DNA of 64,000 nucleotides from Io17-Chloro-G2 sp034420695 (GCA_034420695.1 DAOULB010000032.1:1-64000), one strand, 5' to 3'. Shown: positions 33,780 to 42,454, numbered from the stretch's first letter. Program-made: numbers and translations. The notes: generated by a model not told the origin, from the letters alone.

Positions 33780-34658
33780 ATGGCTGGAGAGGGACGCAGG
33801 AGGGGCGCCAAGCCTGTCAAGCGGTGGCTGCTGGCGGCGAGCGCCGGGATGCTGGCAACCCTGGTAGTGGCAATGGTCTTCCTCTGGCCTCAAATAGAAA
33901 GCAGGTTCGTCTTCTTTCCAACGCGGGAGCTAGAGTCTCACCCGGGGCAGGCAGGGCTCGCGTATGAAGACGTGACCTTCACCACGGAGGAGGGCCGAGT
34001 CCTGCACGGATGGTTCGTTCCCGGCAGGGCTGGCGGGTACGACGTTACGTGGCTCTGGTTGCACGGCAACGGGGGGAATATATCCCACCGGGTGGATGAA
34101 CTGGCGATATTGCATCACCGGCTGGGGGTCAACGTCTTTATTTTCGACTACCAGGGCTACGGCCGGAGTGAAGGAAGGCCCACGGAAATGGGCACCTACC
34201 GGGACGCCAGGAATGCCTTGGACTACTTGGAGAACCGTCCCGAAGTATCTCCGGGCCGGATAGTCTATTTTGGGCGGTCATTAGGGTCGGCGGTGGCGGT
34301 GAACTTGGCGGTGGAGAGGCCGCCATTGGGATTGGCGCTGGTTTCCCCTTTCACCTCGTTGGAGGACATGGCAAAGCTGTCTTTTCCCTTTCTACCTTTG
34401 GAGTGGCTGACCAGGGGCAAGTATGATTCATTGGGGTTGATAGGCCGAGTAGAGAGCCCTGTGATGGTGATTCACGGAGCTATGGACACCATGGTCCCCA
34501 TGTCCCAGGGACTGAGGGTCTTCGAGGCGGCCAAGGAGCCGAAGCGGCTGGTAGTCCTGGCCAACGCAGGCCACAACGATGTTGCCACCAGCGGCGGGGA
34601 GAAATACTGGACTTCCTTGGAGAGGTTCTTGTCGGGGTTGGCCGGCTCCCCTGAGTGA
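33780..34658 (+). CDS. Membrane-anchored alpha/beta hydrolase (Bem46/ABHD13-like)
   Basis: A 292-residue serine hydrolase. A basic N-terminus and a helix at about residues 17-37 anchor it in the membrane with the catalytic domain likely outside. The oxyanion-hole motif is LWLHGNGGN, followed by FDYQGYGRSEG. Catalytic residues are Ser in FGRSLGSAV, Asp in IHGAMDTMVP and His in NAGHND, in the usual order. It is of the size and style of Bem46/YfhR-type proteins, which cleave esters or thioesters of unknown identity. It is 39 bases after the DUF2905 gene. The ribosome site before ATG 33780 is weak. Confidence 0.85.
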   Translation: MAGEGRRRGAKPVKRWLLAASAGMLATLVVAMVFLWPQIESRFVFFPTRELESHPGQAGLAYEDVTFTTEEGRVLHGWFVPGRAGGYDVTWLWLHGNGGNISHRVDELAILHHRLGVNVFIFDYQGYGRSEGRPTEMGTYRDARNALDYLENRPEVSPGRIVYFGRSLGSAVAVNLAVERPPLGLALVSPFTSLEDMAKLSFPFLPLEWLTRGKYDSLGLIGRVESPVMVIHGAMDTMVPMSQGLRVFEAAKEPKRLVVLANAGHNDVATSGGEKYWTSLERFLSGLAGSPE

Positions 34659-34765
34659 TTCGGCAGGAAGCAGGCAAATTGACAATCAAAACCGCCGCCC
34701 ATATTATGCGGGGAGTCTAGAGAAGCGGGTTATCAAGCGGGAATCTGCGCACAAGGGAGGACGGC

Positions 34766-35029
34766 ATGGCGACGGAAAAGAAGCTGGAACTGGAGATTCT
34801 CTACTGCTGGGATTGAGGCCACGCCTCGCGTGCTGCCTGGATGGCAGGAGAAGCCTTGAACCGAGTCGGTGAGCACATCAGCACCTTCAAGCTGACCCCG
34901 GGTCCCCACGGCAAGTTCGACGTCATAATTGACGGCGAGGTGGTGGCAGAGCATCGCCACGAGCCCAACGCCCACATCTTCCCGGACCTTCAGGACATGA
35001 TGAAGGCGATAGGGGAGCGAATGGGGTAG
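34766..35029 (+). CDS. SelW/SelT/SelH (Rdx) family selenoprotein with in-frame TGA
   Basis: An 87-residue thioredoxin-like protein if the TGA at 34814-34816 is read as selenocysteine. Codons 14-17 are TGC TGG GAT TGA, giving Cys-Trp-Asp-Sec: the CxxU redox motif after the first strand (ELEILY). The frame continues without a break into ASRAAWMAGEAL, the helix typical of Rdx proteins, then FDVIIDGEVVAEHRHE and PDLQDMMKAIGERMG. Bacterial homologues carry CxxC at this point. The ATG has GGGAGG five bases upstream. A small hairpin 21 bases after the TGA fits a bacterial SECIS. Conventional callers would report only the second half, from 34841. The alternative is a premature stop in a pseudogene, but the exact position and intact flanks argue against it. 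Confidence 0.82.
34833..34847 (+). promoter_or_regulatory. Candidate bacterial SECIS hairpin
   Basis: CTGCC (34833-34837) pairs with GGCAG (34843-34847) around the loop TGGAT, with G at loop position 2. Twenty-one bases separate the TGA from the loop. This fits the published bSECIS pattern of a short stem, small apical loop with an early G, and loop placed about 16-37 bases after UGA. A second, smaller stem (34815-34827) includes the UGA itself. Confidence 0.6.
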
Positions 35030-35125
35030 GCCCAGACCCGGCCAACAATAGGACTGTTTTGCCTTTTCCGGCTCCGTCAGGCGGATGCCGTAAAGGAGGG
35101 AAAGGGAAGTCTGAAATACACAGGG

Positions 35126-35163
35126 AAAATCCCCCGGCCCTGGGAGCAGGGTTGGGGGATTTT
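35126..35163. terminator. Bidirectional terminator
   Basis: AAAATCCCCC (35126-35135) and GGGGGATTTT (35154-35163) pair perfectly; an inner CCCTG/CAGGG extends the stem. It has T-runs on both strands and lies between the convergent selenoprotein and 63-residue genes. Confidence 0.85.
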
Positions 35164-35222
35164 GCTGGGAACGGGGGTATTACAAGGCGCCGGCCGACCA
35201 CGGTCCGAGGGACGGGGAGGGG

Positions 35223-35414
35223 TTAGACCTTTTCGGCGTAGTCCAAGTTGTGGAGGTACTTTTCGCCCTGTCCCTCGCCTTCTACGATGACGACTTCGTG
35301 CACGTGGAGTTCGTGGTTCTCCAACTGCTGGCTCACCCCGGTGGTCTCGACAATCAGCCCGGCCCGGGTCTTGAACTTGAGGCCGGCTTCGATGCTGTTC
35401 ATTTCTGCGTACAT
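35223..35414 (-). CDS. Small conserved-looking protein, unknown function
   Basis: A 63-residue acidic protein. It starts MYAEMNSIEAGLKFKTRAG at an ATG with GGAGG eight bases upstream, a strong site for so short a gene. The sequence alternates strands (LKFKTRAGLIVETTG) and ends QGEKYLHNLDYAEKV. I do not recognise a family; the beta-rich pattern would fit a small OB- or SH3-like barrel. It is bounded by a two-way terminator downstream and a 177-base gap upstream that shows no other signal. It may be a small regulatory or binding protein. Confidence 0.6.
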   Translation of the reverse strand: MYAEMNSIEAGLKFKTRAGLIVETTGVSQQLENHELHVHEVVIVEGEGQGEKYLHNLDYAEKV

Positions 35415-35591
35415 TCTGGATCCTCCATTCTTGTGGGCCCTCGCGCCTCAAAACAGCGGGGGACGGGAGTTCTTTCAGCAGAGTCTACAAAGGCTGGTTC
35501 AGGGCGTCAATAGCTCCGCAGCTGGTGGAAAAGTGATGTGTATTGGCCGGAACAATTCATGACTGGGGTTAGTGGAGGCTGAATTAAACTC

Positions 35592-35885
35592 CTAAATGCC
35601 GGAAATGACTTCAGTATCGTACTCCAGCACCTCCAGGTCATCCCGGAGCGACTCAACGAAGGAAACCACCCGGGACAGCAATTCCTGGGCGTAGGCGGCG
35701 TCGTTGCTGACGCAGGCCACTCCGAGGGTCAGCCTCTGCCAGAGATCGTTGTCCTCGACCTCGGCCACCGAGACGTTGAACTGGTTCCTGATGCGGGCGG
35801 CGAGGGAGCGGGACACCCCGCGTTTAGCCTTAAGGCTCTGAGCGCTGGGCAAGTGCAAAGAGAGACGGCACACCCCTACATGCAA
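35592..35885 (-). CDS. DUF503 (YlxP-like) family protein
   Basis: A 97-residue protein of the DUF503 family, found near ribosome-maturation genes in other bacteria. The first conserved block is LSLHLPSAQSLKAKRGVSRS, followed by RIRNQFNVSVAEVEDNDLWQ and LTLGVACVSND. I chose a TTG start at 35885 because it gives the family N-terminus HVGVCRL and has GGAG eight bases upstream; an in-frame start at 35906 would add seven residues. The family fold is a small alpha/beta domain of uncertain role. It is a lone gene here. Confidence 0.8.
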   Translation of the reverse strand: MHVGVCRLSLHLPSAQSLKAKRGVSRSLAARIRNQFNVSVAEVEDNDLWQRLTLGVACVSNDAAYAQELLSRVVSFVESLRDDLEVLEYDTEVISGI

Positions 35886-35979
35886 AGCGACACTCCAGAC
35901 CCACAAGGACCCAGGCCGGGCGTTCAGCCACGGTTGCCAGCCCGGTGTGGGATTTTCCGAACCCTTGCATGATATCGGT

Positions 35980-35985
35980 TATAAT
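35980..35985 (+). promoter_or_regulatory. Probable -10 box before rex
   Basis: A perfect TATAAT lies 115 bases before the rex start. The -35 is weak (TTCCGA at 35955-35960, 19 bases away). No inverted repeat of the Rex operator type was seen around it. The 215-base gap holds no other clear signal. Confidence 0.4.
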
Positions 35986-36100
35986 GGCGCTGTTCCAAGG
36001 GTCAGGCGGGCGCGTTTTTTCACCAGGTGTGGAGGGGGCGCTTCGCGGCGCCTAGACGGCGTTTTCCCGGTCATTCCCGCAGGGATAGTGGAGCCAATGA

Positions 36101-36763
36101 ATGGCGGCTAGTCCTCCCTACCGGCAGTCCGGCCAGGCTGAAGTGCCCGAGGTAGTGGTAGCGCGTTTACCCCAATACGTGCGCATTCTCACCCGGTTGC
36201 TGCAGGACGGGGCGGAAGTGGTAAGTTCACACCAACTGGGGGACAGGTTGCAGGTGACCCCGGCCCAGATTCGCAAGGACCTGAGCTACTTCGGCAGGTT
36301 TGGGAAGCAGGGACGGGGCTATGACGTGGTGCACCTGCTGGAACGGCTGAAGGAAATCTTGGGGCTGAACGTACAGTGGAACGTGGCGGTGGTAGGAGTG
36401 GGACGCTTGGGTCGAGCCATTCTCAGCTACCCCGGCTTTACCCCGGACGGGTTCCGGCTGGTGGCGGCCTTCGATGGGGACCCCCAAGTGGTGGGGGAGG
36501 AAATAGCCGGACTCACGGTGCTGGCGATGGACCAGTTGGACCAGGTAGTGCAAGAGGAAGAAATTTCCATTGCCATCGTGGCGGTGCCGGACAGCCGGAC
36601 CCAGGGGGTCATCGACCGATTGGTGGACTGCGGAATCCACGCCATCCTGAATTACGCACCGATAGCGCCGCAAGTGAAACAGGGAGTCAGGATCAGGAAC
36701 ATCGACCCGGTATTGTCCCTGCAGTCTATGACCTTCTATCTGAGTGGAAGGAAGGACGATTGA
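36101..36763 (+). CDS. rex: Redox-sensing transcriptional repressor Rex
   Basis: A 220-residue repressor that senses the NADH/NAD+ ratio. The N-terminal winged helix covers about residues 20-85, with the recognition region VTPAQIRKDLSYFGRFGKQGRGY, very close to the family. The Rossmann domain begins VAVVGVGRLGRAILSY (GxGxxG) and continues through FDGDPQVVGEEIAG. The C-terminal domain-swap helix ends IDPVLSLQSMTFYLSG. ATG 36101 has GGAG upstream. In other bacteria Rex controls respiration and fermentation genes; here it converges with the ATP synthase operon, but no TTGTGA-type operator is visible near that operon. Confidence 0.95.
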   Translation: MAASPPYRQSGQAEVPEVVVARLPQYVRILTRLLQDGAEVVSSHQLGDRLQVTPAQIRKDLSYFGRFGKQGRGYDVVHLLERLKEILGLNVQWNVAVVGVGRLGRAILSYPGFTPDGFRLVAAFDGDPQVVGEEIAGLTVLAMDQLDQVVQEEEISIAIVAVPDSRTQGVIDRLVDCGIHAILNYAPIAPQVKQGVRIRNIDPVLSLQSMTFYLSGRKDD

Positions 36764-36863
36764 CCAGGGCAGGGGGATGGCCATTCCCCGCGGGAATACC
36801 TTTGGCGACTATCCTGAGCCGGAGGGTGGTGGCAGTCCGGTGTGGGGACGTCCAAGACCCGGC

Positions 36864-37313
36864 TTAAGGAGCCCCGGCGCTTTCCGACATTGCTCCGGGC
36901 ACCCCGCGGGAGCGCCTGCGACGGGCGACGTTCAGCCTCACTTGGGCGCGGCGCATGGAAACGGCCGCCTGTTGCAGTTGCAGGTCAGTGTCGTTGCTTC
37001 GCAGTCGTTCCTGAGCCCTGTTCATGGCTTCTTGGGCCCTCTGTTCGTCTATCTCGTCGGAGCGTTCGCAGGCATCAGCAAGGATGGTCACCTTGTTGCC
37101 GATGACTTCCATGAAGCCGCCGGTAACGGCCAGGTAGGTCTCTTCGCCGTCCTTCCGGATGAGAAGTTCTCCCGGCTGGAGGGCGGTCATCAGCGGGGCG
37201 TGGTTGGGCAGGATTCCCAACTGGCCCTCGATGCCGGGGGCCACCAGAACTTCGACGTCCTCGCCGTAGACCTGCCTTTCGGCGGTGATGATTTCAAGCC
37301 GCATTGTTGCCAT
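36864..37313 (-). CDS. atpC: F1Fo ATP synthase subunit epsilon
   Basis: A 149-residue subunit of the F1 central stalk that couples gamma rotation and can inhibit ATP hydrolysis. The N-terminal beta-sandwich reads MRLEIITAERQVYGEDVEVL, with GQLGILPNHAPLMTALQPGEL as its conserved centre. The C-terminal helical hairpin covers residues 85-135, followed by a short extension. It is the last gene of the operon, seven bases after atpD. Start could be ATG 37313 or 37304. Confidence 0.95.
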   Translation of the reverse strand: MATMRLEIITAERQVYGEDVEVLVAPGIEGQLGILPNHAPLMTALQPGELLIRKDGEETYLAVTGGFMEVIGNKVTILADACERSDEIDEQRAQEAMNRAQERLRSNDTDLQLQQAAVSMRRAQVRLNVARRRRSRGVPGAMSESAGAP

Positions 37314-37319
37314 ATCGGA

Positions 37320-38717
37320 CTAACCGGTTCCCTGTAGCTGCTGTGCCTTTTCCAGGGCTTCGTCGATGGTGCCGACCATATAGAAGGCTTGCTCCGGCAG
37401 TTCGTCGTGCTTGCCCTCCAGGATCTCGGCGAAGCCCCGCACCGTTTCCCTTACCGGCACGTATTTGCCGGGCTGGTTGGTGAAGGTCTCGGCGACGAAG
37501 AAGGGTTGGGTGAGGAAGCGCTGTATCTTGCGGGCACGGGACACCGTGAGCTTATCCTCTTCGGAAAGCTCTTCGATTCCCAGGATGGCGATGATGTCCT
37601 GGAGGTCCTTGTAGCGTTGCAGAACCTGCTGGACCGAGCGGGCCAAACGGTAGTGCTCGTCTCCCACGATGCGGGGTTCCAGAATCCTTGAATATGAGGC
37701 CAACGGGTCCACGGCCGGGTAGAGACCCTGGGCCGCAAGGGCACGCTCCAAGGAGACAACGCCGTCCAAGTGGCCGAAGGTGGTGACGATTCCGGGATCG
37801 GTGTAGTCGTCGGCGGGCACGTAGATGGCTTGGAAGGAGGTGATAGAGCCGCCCTTGGTGGAGGTGATGCGCTCCTGCAGGGCGCCCATCTCGGTGCTCA
37901 GGGTAGGCTGATATCCCACCGCCGAGGGCATCCGGCCCAAGAGAGCAGAGACTTCCATGCCGGCCAGGATGTAGCGGTAGATGTTGTCGACGAACAGGAG
38001 AACGTCCTGGTTCTGCTCATCACGGAAGTACTCCGACATGGTAAGACCGGTGAGGCCTATCCTGGCCCGCACGCCGGGGGTCTCGTTCATCTGGCCGAAG
38101 ACCAGGACGGTGTTGGCGAGGACCCCCGAGTCCTGCATTTCATGCCAGAGGTCGTTGCCCTCGCGGGAACGTTCGCCCACACCGGCGAACACGGAGACGC
38201 CCTTGTGGACTGCGCCGATGTTGCGAATAAGTTCCTGGATAATGACGGTCTTGCCCACGCCTGCGCCGCCGTAGGCCCCAATTTTGCCGCCCTTCATGAA
38301 GGGGGTAATCAGGTCGAAGACCTTGATGCCGGTTTCCAGGATTTCGATGGACGGGTTCTGGTCGTCGAAGGCAGGCGGGTCGCGGTGAATGGGCCAGTTC
38401 TGACCGGCTTCCACCGGCCCCAGGTTGTCCAAGGGGGTGCCGGTAACATCGAAGAGGCGCCCCAGGGTTTCCGGTCCCACGGGTACGACTACCTTCTGAC
38501 CGGTGTCGTTGACTTCGACGCCCCGGGCCAGACCGTCGGTTGCTCCCAAGGCCAGGCAGCGCACCCAGTTGTTGCCGATGTGCTGCTGCACTTCCAGGAC
38601 CAGTTTTTCGCCCCCATTGTCCAAGTCCAGAGCGTCAAACAGGTTTGGGAGTTGGTCGGGAGGGAATTCGATGTCTACTACGGTGCCGATTACTTGGGCT
38701 ACTCTTCCAGTGGCCAT
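37320..38717 (-). CDS. atpD: F1Fo ATP synthase subunit beta
   Basis: A 465-residue catalytic subunit. The P-loop is GGAGVGKT near residue 150, GVGERSREGNDL holds the catalytic Glu, and ELSEEDKLTVSRA is the DELSEED lever. The adenine-pocket region matches the family. Some normally constant positions differ: DNIYRYILAGMEVS in place of the usual DNIFRFTQAGSEVS, and DDYTDPGIVTTFGHLDGVVS in the central loop. These are plausible lineage variants and not a defect. It lies between atpG and atpC. Confidence 0.97.
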   Translation of the reverse strand: MATGRVAQVIGTVVDIEFPPDQLPNLFDALDLDNGGEKLVLEVQQHIGNNWVRCLALGATDGLARGVEVNDTGQKVVVPVGPETLGRLFDVTGTPLDNLGPVEAGQNWPIHRDPPAFDDQNPSIEILETGIKVFDLITPFMKGGKIGAYGGAGVGKTVIIQELIRNIGAVHKGVSVFAGVGERSREGNDLWHEMQDSGVLANTVLVFGQMNETPGVRARIGLTGLTMSEYFRDEQNQDVLLFVDNIYRYILAGMEVSALLGRMPSAVGYQPTLSTEMGALQERITSTKGGSITSFQAIYVPADDYTDPGIVTTFGHLDGVVSLERALAAQGLYPAVDPLASYSRILEPRIVGDEHYRLARSVQQVLQRYKDLQDIIAILGIEELSEEDKLTVSRARKIQRFLTQPFFVAETFTNQPGKYVPVRETVRGFAEILEGKHDELPEQAFYMVGTIDEALEKAQQLQGTG

Positions 38718-38830
38718 CAGTTTCTCCAGTACAACTCAATGGTGTTGAGAGCTGCGAGGGTTATTCTCTTGGAATTCATCAGGCTTGCTTGTCAGCTTTT
38801 CCGGTCAGCCTTCCCGGTTAGCCTTCCTAT

Positions 38831-39694
38831 TTAGCCTTCCAGGGCTATTTGACCTCCGATGAGGTCGAGAAGCTCGTTGGTGATGCTGTCCTGGCGGAGC
38901 TTGTTCATGACCAGTGTCAGGTCGTCCACGAGGCCGTTGGCGTTGTCGGTGGCGTTGCGCATGGCCACCATACGGGAGGATTGCTCACTGGCTATGGACT
39001 CCAGCAGGGCGTGGTACACCTCCATTTCCACGAAGCGGGGGAGCAGGGTGTCCAACACAGAAAGACTGTCGGGTTCATAGATGTAGCCGACTCTTTCAGC
39101 GCCGGTCAGTTCCGCCGGGGTGACCGGCAACAGCCGCTCCACCACGGGGTCTTGGGAGACGGTGGAGACGAACTTGGTGTAGGCCAGGTAGACCTCGTCC
39201 ACCGCTCCATCGTTGTAGGCGTCAATCAGCAGACCGGACATTGCCAGGGTGTCGGCCAGTTCGGGGCGTTCGCCCAAGTCGGTGAAGACGGCTTGGAGGT
39301 CCTGCCCGGTGCGGACCATGAAGTCACGGCCCTTGCGTCCGGCGGCTATCACCCGCACGGGGGAGGACTGGGCCAGGATGAACTGGGCGACCACCCGGTT
39401 CAGGTTGGCGTGCATACCACCGCAGAGGCCCCGGTCGGGGCTGATGACCAGGACGCCGACCCGTTCCACCGGCCTGACCCGGAGCAGCGGATGGACCGTT
39501 CCGGATTCGTCGGTGGGCTGGGCAGCCAAGTGGGTGATGACTTCCTGGATTTTCTCGGCGAAGGGCCGGCCTTGGGTTACCGCCTGCTGGGCACGCCGCA
39601 TCTTGGACGCGGCAATGAGAGACATGGCGTTGGTAACCTTGCTGGTGTTTTCCACGCTGCGTATGCGGCGGCGTATGTCTCTAACGCTGGGCAT
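38831..39694 (-). CDS. atpG: F1Fo ATP synthase subunit gamma
   Basis: A 287-residue rotor shaft. It begins MPSVRDIRRRIRSVENTSKV and MSLIAASKMRRAQQA, the conserved N-terminal helix, and ends with the long C-terminal helix RMVAMRNATDNANGLVDDLT and IGGQIALEG, whose tip turns inside the alpha3-beta3 ring. Middle motif SPDRGLCGGMHANLNRV is standard. No regulatory disulfide loop is visible. It lies 91 bases after atpA and 113 before atpD. Confidence 0.96.
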   Translation of the reverse strand: MPSVRDIRRRIRSVENTSKVTNAMSLIAASKMRRAQQAVTQGRPFAEKIQEVITHLAAQPTDESGTVHPLLRVRPVERVGVLVISPDRGLCGGMHANLNRVVAQFILAQSSPVRVIAAGRKGRDFMVRTGQDLQAVFTDLGERPELADTLAMSGLLIDAYNDGAVDEVYLAYTKFVSTVSQDPVVERLLPVTPAELTGAERVGYIYEPDSLSVLDTLLPRFVEMEVYHALLESIASEQSSRMVAMRNATDNANGLVDDLTLVMNKLRQDSITNELLDLIGGQIALEG

Positions 39695-39785
39695 TTATTT
39701 CGACCTTGTGATCTTGGCCTTTTGAACGGGCAGGGCAGCTCGGCCTCCGGATGGAGTTACTCCGGACTGCAGGTTGGCCAGTGCG

Positions 39786-41312
39786 CTAGGCGACGAACAC
39801 GGGTTTGAATTCGTTGATAGCCTCGGTCAGACCGGCTTCCAGCTCCGGCGTAAGTTCGCCGCTTTCGGATATGGCTTGGCCTATTTCAGGGCGGGTAGAA
39901 CCAACGTGGCGGAGCAGTTGTTCTTCAAAGTCACCCAGCCGGTCCATGGGTATGTCCGACAGGAGGCCGGCGTTCACTGCGTAAAGGATGGTGACCTCAT
40001 CACCCAGGGAAAGAGGCTGGTACTGTGGTTGCTTGAGCACCTCGGTGGCCAACTGACCCCGGGTGAGCTGGTCCCGGGTGGCGGCGTCCAAGTCGGAGGT
40101 GCCGAATTGAGCGAAGGTAGCCAGTTCCCGATACTGGGCCAGTTCCAGCCGCAACTGTCCGGCAACCCGGCGGATGGCCCTGGTCTGGGCTGCCCCGCCG
40201 ACACGGGAGACGGACAGGCCCACGTTCACCGCGGGGCGTATGCCGGCATTGAAGAGTTCCGGCTCCAAGTAAATCTGGCCGTCGGTTATGGAAATGACGT
40301 TGGTGGGAATATAGGCCGACACGTCACCCGCTTGGGTCTCGATGATGGGCAGGGCGGTGATGGAGCCGCCACCTTGGGGGTCGTCCAACCGGGCGGCCCG
40401 CTCCAGCAGGCGGCTGTGCAGGTAGAAGATGTCGCCCGGGTAGGCCTCCCGGCCCGCGGGACGGCGCAGCAACAGGGACATCTGCCGGTAGGCCCAGGCG
40501 TGCTTGGTCAGATCGTCGTAAACAATCAGCACGTCTTTGCCTTGGTCCATGAACTGCTCGGCCATGGCGCAGCCGGCGTAGGGGGCGATGTACTGGAGGG
40601 GGGCGGAATCGGCAGCCCCGGCGTTGACTACAATGGTGTGATCCATGGCGTCGGCCTGTTCCAGGGTTGCGATAACCTGAGCGACCTTACCCTGCTTCTG
40701 GCCGACGGCGACATAGATGCAGATGAGGTCGCCGCCCTTCTGGTTGATGATAGTGTCCAAGGCGATGGCGGTCTTGCCGGTGGAGCGGTCTCCGATAATC
40801 AACTCCCGCTGGCCGCGGCCGATGGGAATCATGGAGTCGATGGCCTTGATTCCGGTCTGCACCGGTGTGTCCACCGACTTGCGGACGACGACGTTGGGGG
40901 CAATCTTTTCCACAGGACGGCTTTCGGTGGTGCTGACCGGTCCCTTGCCATCCAGAGGGCGGCCCAAGGGGTCGACGACCCGGCCGATGAGGGAGTCTCC
41001 CACTGGCACTTCAATAATCCGGCCGGTGGAACGCACCCGGTCTCCTTCCTTGACCACGTTGGGGTCACCGAGAATGGCGGCGCCCACCAGGTCGGCCTCC
41101 AAGTTCAAGGCCAGCCCCAGCACCGACCCGGACCCAGAGGTTTGGCCGAAATCCAGCAACTCGTTGGAGCGGACTCCTTGAAGTCCCTGAATGCTGGCAA
41201 TACCGTCGCCGACCTGGACTACAGTACCCACATCCACCAGGGTCAGGTCTCCACCAAATTCTTCAATCTGGCGCTTGATTAGAGAAACTATCTCTTGTCC
41301 TCTAATGGCCAT
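39786..41312 (-). CDS. atpA: F1Fo ATP synthase subunit alpha
   Basis: A 508-residue non-catalytic nucleotide-binding subunit of F1. The P-loop is GDRSTGKT near residue 175 and the preceding IPIGRGQRELIIG is typical. The catalytic-site Arg finger region is in PTNVISITDGQIYLE and AVNVGLSVSRVGGAAQ. The N-terminal sequence starts MAIRGQEIVSLIKRQIEEFG, with the VDVGTVVQVGDGIASI block. It sits between atpH and atpG with short spacers. Full length and intact. Confidence 0.97.
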   Translation of the reverse strand: MAIRGQEIVSLIKRQIEEFGGDLTLVDVGTVVQVGDGIASIQGLQGVRSNELLDFGQTSGSGSVLGLALNLEADLVGAAILGDPNVVKEGDRVRSTGRIIEVPVGDSLIGRVVDPLGRPLDGKGPVSTTESRPVEKIAPNVVVRKSVDTPVQTGIKAIDSMIPIGRGQRELIIGDRSTGKTAIALDTIINQKGGDLICIYVAVGQKQGKVAQVIATLEQADAMDHTIVVNAGAADSAPLQYIAPYAGCAMAEQFMDQGKDVLIVYDDLTKHAWAYRQMSLLLRRPAGREAYPGDIFYLHSRLLERAARLDDPQGGGSITALPIIETQAGDVSAYIPTNVISITDGQIYLEPELFNAGIRPAVNVGLSVSRVGGAAQTRAIRRVAGQLRLELAQYRELATFAQFGTSDLDAATRDQLTRGQLATEVLKQPQYQPLSLGDEVTILYAVNAGLLSDIPMDRLGDFEEQLLRHVGSTRPEIGQAISESGELTPELEAGLTEAINEFKPVFVA

Positions 41313-41375
41313 GCGGGCTTCTCCTCAGCAATTAACGGCAGTATTGGAAACAGTATTAAAAACCGGGGCCCAATC

Positions 41376-41921
41376 TCAGGGCGCGGCGGCTTCGGAATGG
41401 AGGCGGTTGCGAAGTCCTTCCAGACGGGACCGGGTGCTGCCGTCCAGCAGTTGGTCACCTATCTGGATGACAAGACCGCCCAGGATAGACTCGTCCACTT
41501 GCGTGGAGATTACCACTTCCTTGCGGACCAGTCCGGAAACAAAGTCGGCAATGCGGTCCAGCTCAGACTGGTCCAACTCCACGGCGCTGGCCACACCGAC
41601 CCTTTGACGCCCGGCGTGAACGTCCAGCAGACTTTGGTACTCCCGGCTAATGTCCGGGGCCAAGTCGGTCAACCCACGGGAAACCAGCAGGTTGATCATG
41701 TTGCGCACCAAGGGGTGCAGTTCGGACAGGACGGCGTTGATGGAATTGACCTTCTGCTCGGTGGGAACGTCGGCGTGCTTCAGGAAGGGAGCGAACTCCG
41801 GATCCTGCAACACTCCCTCGGCCATTTCCAACTGGGCGCGCCACTGCTCGGCCTGCTCTTCCTGGAGGGCCAGTTCGAATATTGCTTGGGCGTAACGTTT
41901 TCCGGATACCTTGCCGGCCAT
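41376..41921 (-). CDS. atpH: F1Fo ATP synthase subunit delta
   Basis: A 181-residue stator protein that links F1 alpha to the b subunits. It begins KRYAQAIFELALQEEQAEQW and ends with GLVIQIGDQLLDGSTRSRLEGL, the family C-terminal signature. The N-terminal six-helix bundle and the C-terminal part are both complete. It lies 22 bases after atpF and 63 before atpA. Confidence 0.94.
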   Translation of the reverse strand: MAGKVSGKRYAQAIFELALQEEQAEQWRAQLEMAEGVLQDPEFAPFLKHADVPTEQKVNSINAVLSELHPLVRNMINLLVSRGLTDLAPDISREYQSLLDVHAGRQRVGVASAVELDQSELDRIADFVSGLVRKEVVISTQVDESILGGLVIQIGDQLLDGSTRSRLEGLRNRLHSEAAAP

Positions 41922-41943
41922 CGGCCTCCTATCCCTTGGGGCC

Positions 41944-42453
41944 CTAGCCCCTTGGGCCCGCCCTAAGTGAGTCCCCTTCTTCCAACACCTGGGCCACTAG
42001 GTCCTGGTGGGCCTGCCGGTCCAAGGACCGGCGAATGACCCGCTCAGCGGCGGTGATGGCCAAGTCGCCGAAGTTGACGCGTACGTCGGCCACGGCGGCG
42101 TCCCGCTCCCTCTGGATGTCAGCACGGGCCCGCTCAACGAAGTCCTGGGCTTCTTGCCGCGCCCGGGCCATTTCGTCTTCGCGGTACCGGTCAGCGGCTT
42201 CACGGGCTTGTTCCAGAAGCCGCTGGCCCTCCCGGCGGGCTTCGTTGACCTGCTCTTCGATAGCCGCCCTGGAAGAAGCCGCCTCTTCCCTGGCCCGGTC
42301 GGCGGCTTCCAGGCTTTCCCGGATGCGCTCGGACCGCTGGTCGAGGGAACGCATTACCGGCTTGTAGGCAAAGACGAAGAGGATGCCCAGCAGGATCGCA
42401 AAGTTAATGAGGTAAGCGACCAAGCTGGGAAGGTTGACCCCTAGCTCTGTCAT
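41944..42453 (-). CDS. atpF: F1Fo ATP synthase subunit b
   Basis: A 169-residue membrane-anchored stator. One transmembrane helix (about residues 8-28, LVAYLINFAILLGILFVFAY) is followed by a long charged coiled coil rich in Glu, Arg and Ala with RSERIRESLEAADRAREEA. The end, RDAAVADVRVNFGDLAITAA and RVIRRSLDRQAHQDLV, binds delta. There is only one b gene in the operon, so b is a homodimer. Its ATG is one base after the atpE stop. Confidence 0.95.
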   Translation of the reverse strand: MTELGVNLPSLVAYLINFAILLGILFVFAYKPVMRSLDQRSERIRESLEAADRAREEAASSRAAIEEQVNEARREGQRLLEQAREAADRYREDEMARARQEAQDFVERARADIQRERDAAVADVRVNFGDLAITAAERVIRRSLDRQAHQDLVAQVLEEGDSLRAGPRG

Positions 42454-42454
42454 C

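Noticed and set aside
34841..35029. Independent 62-residue protein starting at 34841
   Set aside because: It lacks the first strand and the redox Cys of the Rdx fold; reading through the TGA gives a complete domain.
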